Shown one piece after another: positions 22,066-32,150 of a stretch of 64,000 bases of DNA; position 1 is the first letter of the stretch; the number at the start of each line of letters is the position of its first letter. The DNA lies in the NCBI RefSeq assembly GCF_004664715.2, contig NC_051075.1, positions 89,689,709 to 89,753,708 on the forward strand, in the 5' to 3' direction. The notes beneath the pieces were generated by a model that ran no database searches, had not been told where the DNA came from, and saw only the letters and a program-made list of their open reading frames with translations. The stretch comes from Peromyscus leucopus. Taxonomy: Eukaryota; Chordata; Mammalia; Rodentia; Cricetidae. The position numbers and the translations under genes are program-made.

Positions 22066-23475
22066 ACTGATAATAATATGATGAAATGGTCTTTCACGTC
22101 TCAACAACAGTGACACATGCATTTAAAATTTTTTTCCTATCACTTTTAACATGTTAAATGGACACTCTGCCTGGAATTCCCCGGGATGGAATGAGATGGC
22201 CTTTTGGGGGTCATCCACTATAACACATTCTTTGTTGAAGGAAAATTACTTATTAACTGCCTTGGTAATCTGTAATTGTAATCTATAATTTCATTATCTA
22301 TAAAATAAATTGTGTTTATTTATAAAAAAGTTTAACCCCAGCTGTTATATATTTTTTAAATTTACCACTCTGTGATGAAACTCTTGCCTCTGTGAGTTAA
22401 CTCTCTCCTCTTCCTCTCCCTGGTACTGCTTCAGCCCACGATGTCAGAAAGTAAGGGCTGCGCTCTGCGGTGGATTTGTATTTTATAGGATGGAATAGAC
22501 CATTTTCATGCCCCATGCACTTAGCACTGGTCCCTATCTGTACCCGAGTGACACCTCTGCGTCTGTCTTTTCACGGACATCATTGACTCGGATGGCCCGC
22601 CTACGCAAGCACCGCTTCCAGTGTCCTGGTTACCATCACTAATGTATCAGAGTCCTCTGTGAGAGGCACTGTGCATCTTCCTGCCCACTTCCTTATTCAT
22701 CATCCTGTCTGTGGAGTCATTAGGCGTCTCTTTAATGGGTGCTTTCTCCTCTCCAAGCTGCCAGTTCCCCAGGGCCATGGAGAAGGCTTTGCATCACCTG
22801 ACCTCTCCAGTGCCAGGGCAGGGGTGCAGGATGGAGAATTCAGGAAGTCTTCCTTGGCAAGGCCTTCATCTGGGTCGAAGGCCGTGACCTTGGTAAATGT
22901 CAAGTGAGTGCAGGAACTTAACTCGGTCTCAGGCTCTGGGAAGTCACTGTGTGTAAGCTGTCTTGAGCTGAGTCAACTTGAGCACAGCAAGACCAGGTTC
23001 CTCAGTTCTACCATATGTGACACCCTTGTCTCTCTGTCACAGTTCCCAAGGTGTGACTGGTGACTGATGGCCTAAGCCGATGTCATGCTGCTGGTTTGCA
23101 TAACAAATCCCTGGGCACAATGGCCTTCTTCCTTCTCTTTCTGAATGCAAAGCCACAACCTAGCCCAGATGTTTCTATTTCTTTTCTTACTCTTAAGACA
23201 CGTCCCTTCTTCAAGTGAGTCTTTCTAAATATTAGGACAATTGACTGAAAATCCCCCTTAATAAACTTTTACTTCAACTGAAAAGTTCTGTGACCCCTAA
23301 CCTCTGTAATTCTCTGTCGTGTATAGTCATGTCTGTGTTAGTGTTTTGTAATACATAGCTGATAAAATCAACTTAGATAGTTAACAGGTTGAGTTTTACA
23401 TCAAAAGTTTGGAAGTTTCAGTCAGTTACATGCAAGCTATCCTGATCTAAGAGTCAGACGGTTGTTTGACTGAGA
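22066..23475. other. Unique sequence
   Basis: AT-rich to about 22380, then more GC-rich with scattered CpGs (22440-22620) and 'gaaggccgtgaccttgg' near 22877, which resembles a nuclear-receptor half-site. No transposon recognised; an 82-codon frame at 22659-22907 is not persuasive. Confidence 0.4.
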
Positions 23476-23477
23476 AA

Positions 23478-23815
23478 TGTCCCCCATCGTCTTAGGCCTT
23501 TGAACACTTAGTCCCCATAAAGTGGGTTTGTTCAGAGAGGTTTAGGTGGTGCAGCCTTGCTGAAGGAAGTGTGTCACTTGGGGAGGTCGTTGAGATTAAA
23601 AGCCTCCTGTTACTTCCAGTTCACTGTTTCTGCTTCATGCTTGAGGTTGTGACCCCTCAGCTTCCGGCTCCTGCCTCCATGCCTGCTGCTTGCTGCCCTG
23701 CCCCCCTTCCTTTCTGGACACTTAACCCTCTGGAGTCAGAAGCCCAAAGGACTCTTCCTTCCATAAGTTGCTTTTGATCATATGTTTTATCACAACATCA
23801 GGAAAGTAAGGAAAC
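23478..23815 (+). mobile_element. Rodent LTR-like (MaLR-type) repeat
   Basis: 'gctgaaggaagtgtgtcact', 'gtgacccctcagcttccggc', 'catgcctgctgcttgctgcc', 'cataagttgcttttgatcat' and 'gttttatcacaacatcagga' match the order in other copies here (for example 62243-62580), including the terminal ttttatcacA block. Confidence 0.65.
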
Positions 23816-23869
23816 GCAGCCAGTGAACAGGCGGCCCTATAGTTTAGGGCCTGTGGTAAGGTAACACAT

Positions 23870-24070
23870 GACAAGGAGAGTGTGGTAAAGCAAACAACTT
23901 GTCTCATAGCTGGGATGGGAACAAAGAAGAGATCAGTGCTCCACCATCCCTTTGGGGTACACATAAGAGAAATGATCAGTAGGCCCTGCCGTAGGTTCCA
24001 TCTCCTAAGATCTCCTTTTGGTAATATTTCAACACATGGGACTTGGAGGGGACACTACATGTCCCTCCCA
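23870..24070 (+). mobile_element. Ancient mammalian repeat fragment (family not assigned)
   Basis: 'taggttccatctcctaagat' and 'ggtaatatttcaacacatgg' then 'gacttggaggggacactaca' follow the tail of an old MaLR-associated repeat. Boundaries loose. Confidence 0.35.
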
Positions 24071-24769
24071 CATAGATGTCACGCAAATTATCTTAAGAGC
24101 ACAGATCATGATAAACGAGAATAGTCTATCTGATGTCACCACTGTCTTCAAAGATGTCTACGATCTACATTGTCTGTGATCACACCTTCTTCAAGAGATC
24201 TACTTAAGTGTCTCTCATCTCTGAACCACACTTCCTGGTGTAGTAATTTTCTCCCTGGTTACTGGCTTGGCCCAAGGTCCAAAGACTGTAGCTCTTCACT
24301 CTGACTACCTTTCCTCCAAAGCTCTGAGGATTTCTCCCCTCAGCAACTGTCACCTTGGTGCTTCTCTCCTCTAGCTCTCTCCCAGCCTCTGACTCTGTTT
24401 CCCTACAGAGAGTCTTCACGTCTCAACCATAACCTTTTATCGTACGAAGTCTCTCTGTGAGAGCATTTACCTTTCTTGGGTTTCAGTACTACCCCTCTGC
24501 TGTAGGCTTCAAGTTGTGTCCACATCGCTAGCTTGTGTACCTTCTTCTGTCACTATTTAAGTTTCTAAGATCAGTATTTACCAAATGTAACCTCTGAGTT
24601 CTTTCCCAAATATTTTTTGTCACATTTTTTTAGATGGAAATTTTATTTGCATAAGAAGAAAGAACCTGCCAGAACTTTTTGAAGAGTAAATTCGGGAGGG
24701 AGTGGCTGGTGATGTGTAAAGAATGATTCAAGGCACACTTGTCACTCAGTCTCTCCAGTGTCCCTGCAG
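24071..24769. other. Unique sequence, nothing recognised
   Basis: No repeat or exon supported. Confidence 0.4.
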
Positions 24770-24905
24770 CAGGCTGCAGGTCACCGCTGCTCTCTGTTCA
24801 TGTCTTATCCTCTTTTATAGGATCATCTTAGTCTCTTACCCAGCTCACAATGGCTATGGGCTCAACAAGTATTTGTCAAATGAAAGAGTAAATACAATGA
24901 ATAGA
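24770..24905 (+). mobile_element. L2 LINE 3' end
   Basis: 'ggctatgggctcaacaagta' followed by 'tttgtcaaatgaaagagtaa' and 'atacaatgaatag' is the L2 terminal pattern (short imperfect TGAA-type repeats). Confidence 0.5.
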
Positions 24906-25267
24906 ACCCATTTCAAACTTTTCTAGGAAGATGGATGTGACTCCCTAGGTTTATCAGCAGCTTTACATCTTTGCTTAGTTCAAGGCTCTAGTTTGTGGTG
25001 GGAATATGAAATTCATCTACCCACTTCTTCTGACCTCTCTTAGAAGTCCCTCATAAACTGGGAGGCTAGCAACTCTCCTACTGTGTGTGACTCTACTTCT
25101 TCACAGGGCTTCTTGTGTTCTCTAAAGATGACAGAATAATGCTCTCCCCCTCCGAAAGATGTCTACTTCTTGTCCCTGTAATCTGTGCCTATGTTGAGTC
25201 AGATGGCAAAAACACTTGGCAAGTGTGAGCTGTGAATGTCTGTCTTCACTGTCAGGATTGTGAATGA
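24906..25267. other. Unique sequence, nothing recognised
   Basis: No repeat or exon supported. Confidence 0.4.
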
Positions 25268-25640
25268 ATGAAGGTCTTTCTTCATTGTCAGTTTGAGAGG
25301 ATTTAGAATCATCTTGGAGACACACTCCAGGGCATGCCTGAGATGGTTTTTCCAGAATGGTTTAACTGGGCAGAGAAAACCTGCCCTGAATTTGGACAAC
25401 AGTATCTCAGTCCTAGACTGAACAGAAAGTAAAGGCACTGAGTACCCAGCATTCACCTCCCTGCTTCTCTATTGTGGACCCAGTGTGCCCAGATGCCCCA
25501 TGTTCCCGTCTCTATGCCTTCCTCACCATGATGGATCCTACCCTCAGACTGTGACTCTAAATAAACTCTCCCTTCCTTAGCTGCTCCTGTTAGATGTTTG
25601 ATCTCAGTAATAAGAAACATAAGTAGCACAGTAATACTCA
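25268..25640 (+). mobile_element. Rodent LTR-like (MaLR-type) repeat, near full length
   Basis: 'aatcatcttggagacacact', 'ctgggcagagaaaacctgcc', 'cacctccctgcttctctatt', 'ccatgatggatcctaccctc' and 'aaataaactctcccttcctt' match the order of the copy at 56283-56650. A poly-A signal (aataaa) sits 3' of the 'actgtgactct' block. Confidence 0.65.
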
Positions 25641-25724
25641 AAGATTTTAAGATGAGATTAACCAGTGGGCCCAGTATGCGCATAAGCATACTTTTAAGGG
25701 GGAAAAGAGGCAAGAAAGTGAAAT

Positions 25725-25995
25725 GAGATGAGATAAGGTGAGATAGTTGAGAAGAAATGATGGAGTCAGAGGTTGGCGTGATGCCATCATTGAAACAGGG
25801 CCACAGGCCAAGGAACAAGGGCAGCATCTAGAATCTGGAGAAGGCAATGAACTTGATTCTCCCTTGGAGCTTCCAGAAAAAAAAAATACAACCCTGCCAA
25901 CACATTGATTTTAGCCTTGTGAGTTCCAATTTTGGACTTGTGACATCTATCAGTATAAGGCAATAAATTTAGATTGTTTTGATCCTCCCAGTATT
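25725..25995 (+). mobile_element. Ancient MLT1-class LTR fragment
   Basis: 'tggcgtgatgccatcattga', 'caggccaaggaacaagggca', 'accctgccaacacattgatt' and 'aataaatttagattgttttg' follow a recognisable old MaLR LTR 3' half, ending just past the poly-A signal. Confidence 0.55.
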
Positions 25996-26299
25996 AAAGC
26001 ATCTATTAAAACCTAATAATAATCTAAGCCAAACATCTCTTCCACCACATCATCCCTGATCCTGGCCTGAGACTCACGACTCCACTCATCCATCTTTCCC
26101 AGCTCATCCACCGGGTGCCAAGCACTTACTGACATGTTGCAATACCTCACTCTGTTCTCAGACTCTGCACCCAGTGCAAGCCCCAACCATGCCCAATGTG
26201 TCCCATAACTGCTGACTATGTGACTCTCTTTCCCAGGGGCACTGGTATCCTTGACAGGGGGGAAAAAGCAGCCTTCATTGTTTTCCATACAGGGGGCTC

Positions 26300-27090
26300 C
26301 ACATCTCTTAACTTACTCTTACCTACCCCACCACGCTCTGTGTCCTTTCAAGTTTACTTCCAAGCTATGTCTGAGACCCATTCATGTCTCTCCAGCCCCG
26401 TTACCACTACCCTAAGGAACTTTCTTTTGGATTTTGTCTGATTGCCAATCATTCTGTCTCTAACTGGTTCTCAAACTTAACAAGCCCAAGGTTGAGGTTG
26501 ATCATTCTGAAATACACGGCTATGTTCTTTAAAAAACGAAGTCCTGGAGTTTCTCATTGTTTGTCGTTAGCCCATCCACGGCTTTGATGACTAGCTGTGC
26601 TCATCTGGGCCGCGTCTCCTCACTTGCCCGACACAGACCATTCCTTCTCCCCTGAAGCATGCTTCCCGAAGTTGTGCTGAACTGCTTTTGTTTTTCCAAA
26701 CGAATTTTAACATGAGTGTCACTCACTGCGAGGTTTTTATGTGCCTTTCTCCCACGCAATAACTCTGTCTCTCACCTTCCTTTTTATCTGATGACACAGT
26801 GTGCCCTTCAGATGTAATCTCCGCCATTACTTTTCTGAACTGCCTCACTCCATTTCTCATCCTGCCACCTTGTCTCAACATCGAGAAGCCCTTCTCTTTC
26901 GTGGAGCGACCTGCGGTTACGTCCATCCTTTCTCTTGTCACAAGCTACTCAATTGTCCCCAGTTACTTTTTGGCAACTAGTTTGTAAACTCCTAAAGGGA
27001 GGAGCCTGTCTATTTTACTCCAGGCATTTTTGCAGAATCAACTAAATATAGAATTCTATTTCTAAATACCTCCTCTCCGTGTTTTAGCGT
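26300..27090 (+). mobile_element. L2 LINE 3' region, long and CpG-retaining
   Basis: The block order follows the L2 3' end: 'ccgttaccactaccctaagg', 'ctaactggttctcaaactta', 'gtgcctttctcccacgcaat', 'gtaaactcctaaagggagga', 'gcctgtctattttactccag'. It keeps about 16 CpGs between 26330 and 26930, unusual for such an old element in a rodent genome. Confidence 0.55.
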
Positions 27091-27860
27091 CATTATTAAT
27101 TTGAGGGATCCTCATGCATCATAACTGGAACAAGACTTTGATACTTTGATTGAATGACATCTTCATGCACACTCATTGGGTGGTTCATATTGTTTGTTTA
27201 GATTGACAGCCTATGTTTGGCTCTCCGGGGCTTACGCACAAGATGTTCCAATCTATCATCACTTCCATCTGAAACCATTCGCAGCCTCCCTTGGACTTCC
27301 CAGGCATCCTCTTCTGGCTCAAGTTGAAATCATGTAGATGTGCATGCTTCCTGAAACACCTCAGCATCACTGTCATCGAGAAAGGCAAGGAACCCACTCA
27401 CAGTTCACTCTGTGGTCAGACTTGAAACCTCAGGCTTTCTGTAGAGTGGTGAAAACCTCTGCTGTACACCACTCTGCCCCCAATTGTTCTGGAAAACACT
27501 GACTCTACATCTTCTTGTCCAATCACCATGGGAACAGAAACTGCCAAGACACTCCAAGGGAGCTCTTCTGCTTAAACTGATAGTAAGATTGATGTCGGTC
27601 CATTTGCCCTTTGCACATAGAATGAACAGTGGAAGAATTCCCTAAACCCTAGAAAAGGATCCTGTACTCTCACAGAATACATACTATGTGTTTGATAAAT
27701 GACAAAAAAAGTGATATAAGATCATTAGCACTTGCTTGTGCATGTGTGTGCATCAATTCATAAGTTTTTTTTAAACTACATACAATAAGACACACGAGCA
27801 CATGAAACTTCAAACACAATGACTTTTCTAAGGTTTTAGGACTGTCTGTACTAAAAACAT
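27091..27860. other. Unique sequence, nothing recognised
   Basis: No repeat, exon or clear motif cluster. Confidence 0.4.
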
Positions 27861-27864
27861 GACC

Positions 27865-28045
27865 ATGATTATTTATTTATTTTGTGTCTGGCAGGATGGG
27901 AGGTATGTGCTCCTATGTGCATGTGGAGATCAGAGAACAACTTTCCTAACAGTCCTCTCCTTCCTCTGTGGGTCCTATTCATTGAACCCGGGTCTTTAGG
28001 CCGGACAGCAAGTGCCTTTAGCTATGAGCCATCTTGGCAGGTCAT
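27865..28045 (-). mobile_element. tRNA-derived SINE, antisense
   Basis: 'gtgggtcctattcattgaac', 'ccgggtctttaggccggaca', 'gcaagtgcctttagctatga' and 'gccatcttggcagg' are the antisense head of the same SINE type as 21285-21480. Confidence 0.75.
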
Positions 28046-28096
28046 ATTTTGAAAATTTTTCAGTTAGAAAACTAAGACCCATGCTGCCTCTTTAAA

Positions 28097-28296
28097 AATT
28101 TTTTAATTTTAATTATATGTGTGTACACACGTATGCATGCACATGTGTACAGTACCCACAGAGGCCAGAGGAGTGGGATCCCCTAGAGCTGTAGTTACAA
28201 GTAGTTGTGAACCCAGTAATGTGTGTGCTGATATCAAACTCGGGTCCTCTGTAAGATCAAGAAGTACTCTTAACTAATGAGCCATCTCTCTAGTCC
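28097..28296 (-). mobile_element. B3 SINE, antisense
   Basis: 'taattatatgtgtgtacaca', 'cacagaggccagaggagtgg', 'gatcccctagagctgtagtt' and 'atgagccatctctctagtcc' give a full-length antisense B3. Confidence 0.88.
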
Positions 28297-28306
28297 CAAC
28301 ATTCTG

Positions 28307-28308
<2 letters not shown>

Positions 28309-28354
<46 letters not shown>
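28309..28354. repeat. (GT)n microsatellite
   Basis: 46 bp of GT between two antisense SINEs. Confidence 0.97.
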
Positions 28355-28355
<1 letters not shown>

Positions 28356-28369
28356 CTAGAGTATATGCA

Positions 28370-28650
28370 CTTTAATGTACATGTGGAGGCTAGAGATAAA
28401 CTTTGGGTTTCTTCATTCATGATTCATCTAGTTTTTGAGACAGGGTCTTTCCAATGAACTCACCGCTCACTGATTAATTGGACCGGCTGGGCAGCAAAGC
28501 CTTGGGATTCTCCCATCTCCTCCTCTTCAGAGCTAGGATTACAGGCACTGGAGATCATAGCTGGCTTTTTGCGTGGATATTGGGTTCCCAACTTGGACAT
28601 TCACCTTGCACAGCAATGCCTTTACCGTATGAGCCTCTCCCCAGCCCTGG
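28370..28650 (-). mobile_element. B4-type SINE, antisense
   Basis: 'gtttttgagacagggtcttt', 'gaactcaccgctcactgatt', 'agctaggattacaggcactg' and 'tatgagcctctccccagccc': a B1-related middle and a tRNA-like head, antisense. Confidence 0.8.
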
Positions 28651-29285
28651 CCTGTGCTACTTCCAACACTGTTCCAGTCTATTAGTTTAATAACCTCCAA
28701 CTTGGATGAATGTGTCTTAGCTTGCTGATGGCTGCAAAGTTTAATTCAACATTTTCTAAATTACAGACAACAGAAATCTAATTTCTCATTGAAAGTAGTG
28801 TTCCTGGCCATGTAATATTTAGAAATGCTCATGACATTGTGCTCTTAGAAAGGTTTCATGCATATATCCAAAGCAAAGATTCTAAGAAATAGTAAAGAAA
28901 ATTGTTCAGTGTTCTTCAGTCTATCATTTCCCCCTAACTTCTCTATCCATGGAAGAGATTTTTCCTCTGTGGGACACTTGTCAACCTGTAATGAGTACTA
29001 ACTGGAGAAGACATTCTGACAGAGGCCAGGACACAGGTACCAAGAGAGAGGAGGCTGAGAGTGCCACCTCCTGTGGTTACTGTAGGTACTGAAGCTAAGG
29101 AACTGCATGGCAGTCTGGGTACAAGTGGCCACCAGGGCAAATCCAATGCTTACAAACCCAAATCCAAGACAGGGCAGCAATCCTGAAAGACCCATTTGGC
29201 CTCCCAAATCACACCTATTTATGACCCTTTTGTCCTACAGATACACCATGCTCTCCAGTTTCTCAGAGTCTGGCTCTTATTTTAT
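28651..29285. other. Unique sequence, nothing recognised
   Basis: No transposon or exon supported. Confidence 0.4.
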
Positions 29286-29288
29286 TCT

Positions 29289-29489
29289 TTTTAAAGATTT
29301 ATTTTATTGTTCTTAATTACATGTATATATGTATGTCTCTGTCTGTGTATGGGTATGTGCATGTTAGTGAAGGTGCCTGTAGAGGCCAGAAGAGGGCATC
29401 AGATGTTTGTGAACTGCCATGTGGGACTGGACTCAGGTCCTCTCCAAGAGTAACAAACACTCTTATCTGCTGAGACATCTCTCCAGAGA
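29289..29489 (-). mobile_element. B3 SINE, antisense, with internal deletion and CTCF-like word
   Basis: 'aaagatttattttattgttc', 'gtgcctgtagaggccagaag', 'aactgccatgtgggactgga' and 'tgctgagacatctctccaga'. The 'cccctggaactggagttac' block is missing between 'catcagatg' and 'tttgtgaactgcc'. CCAGAAGAGGGCA at 29386-29398 is the CTCF-like word known from the B2/B3 superfamily. Confidence 0.88.
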
Positions 29490-30482
29490 GGCTGACTCCT
29501 AAGAACCACCATCTGGGTAGGAAGGTTCACCCATCCAACACCAGCAAAGAGCGGCATCACTTAGAGAATGACGGGTGCTGTCAGCGTGGCTTGAAGTGCT
29601 GTCCGAGCAGACTCCTTCTTTCTTCTTCCTTGGTGCTCCAGACACGCTCACCCAATGTGCTTGTCAGCGTAGCTGTAAACTGACACAGTCTTTCCCCTAG
29701 TTCACGGCAGATATGCCAGTGCGCAAGACAGGCTCCGTGGGGATGTGTATATGACATGCGGAGGCTCTTCTGGGCACAGCTGTAAGGTCAACAAATAGGA
29801 AAAAGCCACAACTTACCCTTGGGAAAGATTAAATACACTGACATCCTCCAAATTGATTTACCTAGATCAGACCACATGTTAATGAGCCAGCCAAGTTACT
29901 AATTCATGGTTACTATTCTAAATGCAAGGGTTTGAACCTGGAAGAGGCGGGGCCGTTCACGTGAGTGTCATAGAAGTGGCTTGTCATTCGCCCTGCCTGG
30001 TCCGGCGTTCTCAGAGCGCCTTTCAATTGCTGTCATCCGAACAATACCTGGAGAGCACAGCTGCCACGAAACTGAGGGTGCTCTCTTCTTCTGTCCCCCA
30101 AACCTGAGTGGATGTGCACAATGCTCTTCGATTTTTTCTTCTAGGTTCAGACATTTCTAAGTGTTCTAAGAATTTCTATTATTTGAAGGGTGCCCTTGAA
30201 AGTGCCTCCCACTTTCCAAGCTTGAGTCCTCAGAGAATATAAAACATCATTTGTACCACAGACACACAGTCTACTGAACTTCACTTCATCCAAACTGTGA
30301 CTTGGGAAGCTCAGATTCTCATTAGGTTTATCCATAGCAAAAGATAGAGTTCATCCCCTTATCAAAGGAGGGTACAGGTGTGTTTGTAGGATAGCTCACA
30401 CATGAAATGTTTTGCAGAAATCATATCGTGCACTTCTCCCACAGGTAGGAGCAAAATAAGAATCAGAAAATAAAGGTTTTAA
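29490..30482. other. Unique block with CpGs, a GC box and a palindromic E-box
   Basis: From 29530 to 30090 about 17-18 CpGs occur in repeat-free sequence. A GC-box-like gaggcggggcc (29944-29954) sits 3 bp before CACGTG (29958-29963). CpG density stays below a formal CpG island by eye. This could be a distal enhancer or a weak alternative promoter; no exon follows that I can support. Confidence 0.35.
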
Positions 30483-30483
30483 G

Positions 30484-30572
30484 GGGACTTGGGAGTTAGT
30501 TCAGTCAGTAAAGTCAATGCTGTGCAAGCATGAAAGCCTAAGTTTAGATCCCACATAAGAAGCTGGGCCAGG
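30484..30572 (+). mobile_element. ID/B4-type SINE head fragment
   Basis: 'ttgggagttagttcagtcag' and 'atgctgtgcaagcatgaaag' then 'ttagatcccacataagaagc' are a tRNA-like head without its body; it abuts the interrupted B3. Confidence 0.6.
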
Positions 30573-31085
30573 GGTCTAGAGAGGTCACTCCATGGATCAG
30601 AATTTTGTTGTGGAATCGTCCTTTACACTGTGTGAAGATATGTCACTGTGATTGGTTTAATAAAAAGCTAAATGGCCAATAGCTAGGCAGGATTTTCGAG
30701 GCAGAGAGAACACTGGGAAGAAGCAGGGCAGAGATGCCAGGATACAGAGCAAGCAGCACGGCATTACAAAGTAAAGGTAACATAGATGAAAAGATATGGG
30801 TTAACTTAAGTTATAAGAGCTAGTTAGAAACAAGCCTCAGCTATTGGCTGAGCTTTCGTAATTAATAAGAAGTCTTTATGTCGGTTATTTGGGAGCTGGC
30901 AGGTGGGACAGAAAAATTCACCTATAGAATTTGGTTCCGAGTATCCAAGTGGGATGGCTTGCAACTGCCTGTAATTGCAGCTCCAGGAATTCTATGCCTC
31001 TGGCCTCTGAGGGCACCTGCAATCACATGCACATACCCACCCAGAGAGACACATACAGGTAATTAAAAATAAAATAAATCTTAAA
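30573..31085 (+). mobile_element. B3 SINE interrupted by a solo LTR
   Basis: The B3 head 'ggggtctagagaggtcactc' lies at about 30581-30600. The B3 resumes after the LTR with 'ggttccgagtatccaagtgg', 'caactgcctgtaattgcagc' and 'ggcctctgagggcacctgca', ending in 'taattaaaaataaaataaat'. Removing 30606-30932 restores a collinear SINE. Confidence 0.8.
30606..30926 (+). mobile_element. Solo LTR of a cricetid/muroid ERV family, copy 1
   Basis: A 321-bp element starting tgttgtggaat and ending ctata (ancestrally probably ctaca). It is flanked by a perfect 6-bp TSD gaattt at 30600-30605 and 30927-30932. Inside are 'gattggtttaataaaaagct', 'gggttaacttaagttataag' and 'gagctagttag', shared with the copy at 42018-42408. 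No internal region remains, so this is a recombined solo LTR. The 6-bp TSD suits a class II (ERVK-like) integrase. Confidence 0.82.
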
Positions 31086-31141
31086 AATAAGTCAAACAAG
31101 GCAGGAACAATTCTATCTCACTCAAGAGTGCCTACGTGCGG

Positions 31142-31142
<1 letters not shown>

Positions 31143-31185
<43 letters not shown>
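31143..31185. repeat. (CA)n microsatellite
   Basis: 43 bp of CA just beyond the B3 tail. Confidence 0.97.
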
Positions 31186-31189
<4 letters not shown>

Positions 31190-31279
31190 GATAATGCTCT
31201 TCAATTCCTACTGCCCAAGGTTTTCAACACTGAATGAGAGCAGTTGGAGACTGATGAATGACTGAGTGAGCAATTGACT

Positions 31280-31465
31280 AATGACCACCAACTTATGGGC
31301 CACACTGAAATTTGAATCTCAAGGGTATTTTTACACATTAAAAAATGTCTTCTATTGATTTCTTTCAGCAAATTAAAAAAATGCAAGAATTCACTCTTCC
31401 ATGGCTGGGCCATACTAACACATGGGATAGGCTGGATTTGGCTTACAGTTTACTGATCCCCACTT
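31280..31465 (+). mobile_element. hAT-Charlie DNA transposon fragment
   Basis: 'actgaaatttgaatctcaag', 'cattaaaaaatgtcttctat', 'catggctgggccatactaac', 'ggctggatttggcttacagt' and 'ttactgatcccc' follow the terminal half of MER5/MER20-related Charlie elements (the typical ggatttggcc...agtttgccgacccc terminus). Confidence 0.6.
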
Positions 31466-31960
31466 TTAACTCATAGCTTTGACAAACAGATCTCTTTACT
31501 CCCATTTCGCTTTGGAGTTCTTTACTGATGTGAGGTGTTCCCATCTGAATGGATGAGCTCAATGGAACCATGAGACACACATACAACAACTAAGATAGAC
31601 TGAGTACTCTTCTGTTACAGACACTTTTCTGCAAAGTGTGCTTTTGAAGATTGAAGAAAAGGGGGAAAGACAAGAAACAATTGCATTTCCTTCTGAAAAT
31701 GTGCTTTGAGAAAGTCTCTGCTTTTCTCATACTTTAAACACCCCCCCCCCTTCACGAGCCCCCAGGAAAATATTCTCAAATTCTTGATTATGGAATTTGT
31801 TTTCTAACAGATGAATATTCATTCCTCCTTTTGGTTAGAAAGCTGAAGTAAAACTCACCATTTCTATATGCTATGTTAGTTTAATTTAGTGTATATGGAA
31901 AAAAAATGTATCGGCATTGATTTCTTCTAGTTCAGAGATGTGTCGCTTAGAAGCAGGGCC
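31466..31960. other. Unique sequence
   Basis: A 10-C run lies at 31741-31750. Nothing else recognised. Confidence 0.4.
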
Positions 31961-31962
31961 TA

Positions 31963-32150
31963 GGGCCTGGAGAGATGGTTCAGGGTAAGAACAAGGACTG
32001 CCTTTCCAGAGGACCCAAGTCAGGCGGCTCAAAACTGCCTGTAATTCTACCTCTGGGGATCAGATACCGTGTCCTGGTCTCTATGGGCACCTGCACACAT
32101 GCTGTGTATACACATACATATGCACAAATAAGAAAACCATTAAAACATTT
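31963..32150 (+). mobile_element. B3 SINE with internal deletion
   Basis: 'ctagggcctggagagatggt', 'ctttccagaggacccaagtc', 'aactgcctgtaattctacct', 'gtgtcctggtctctatgggc', ending in 'aaaccattaaaacatttaaa'. The part between the head and the 'ggcggctcaaaactgcc' block is shortened. Confidence 0.85.

Noticed and set aside
22870..22890. Nuclear-receptor response element (aaggccgtgaccttgg)
   Set aside because: A single degenerate half-site pair is expected by chance in 64 kb; no supporting cluster.
29530..30110. Bona fide CpG-island promoter
   Set aside because: CpG and GC density look below island thresholds by eye and no first exon follows; kept only as a candidate.
30606..30926. Complete provirus
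   Set aside because: Only a single LTR bounded by a 6-bp duplication is present; no internal region or second LTR. The same holds for 42018-42408.
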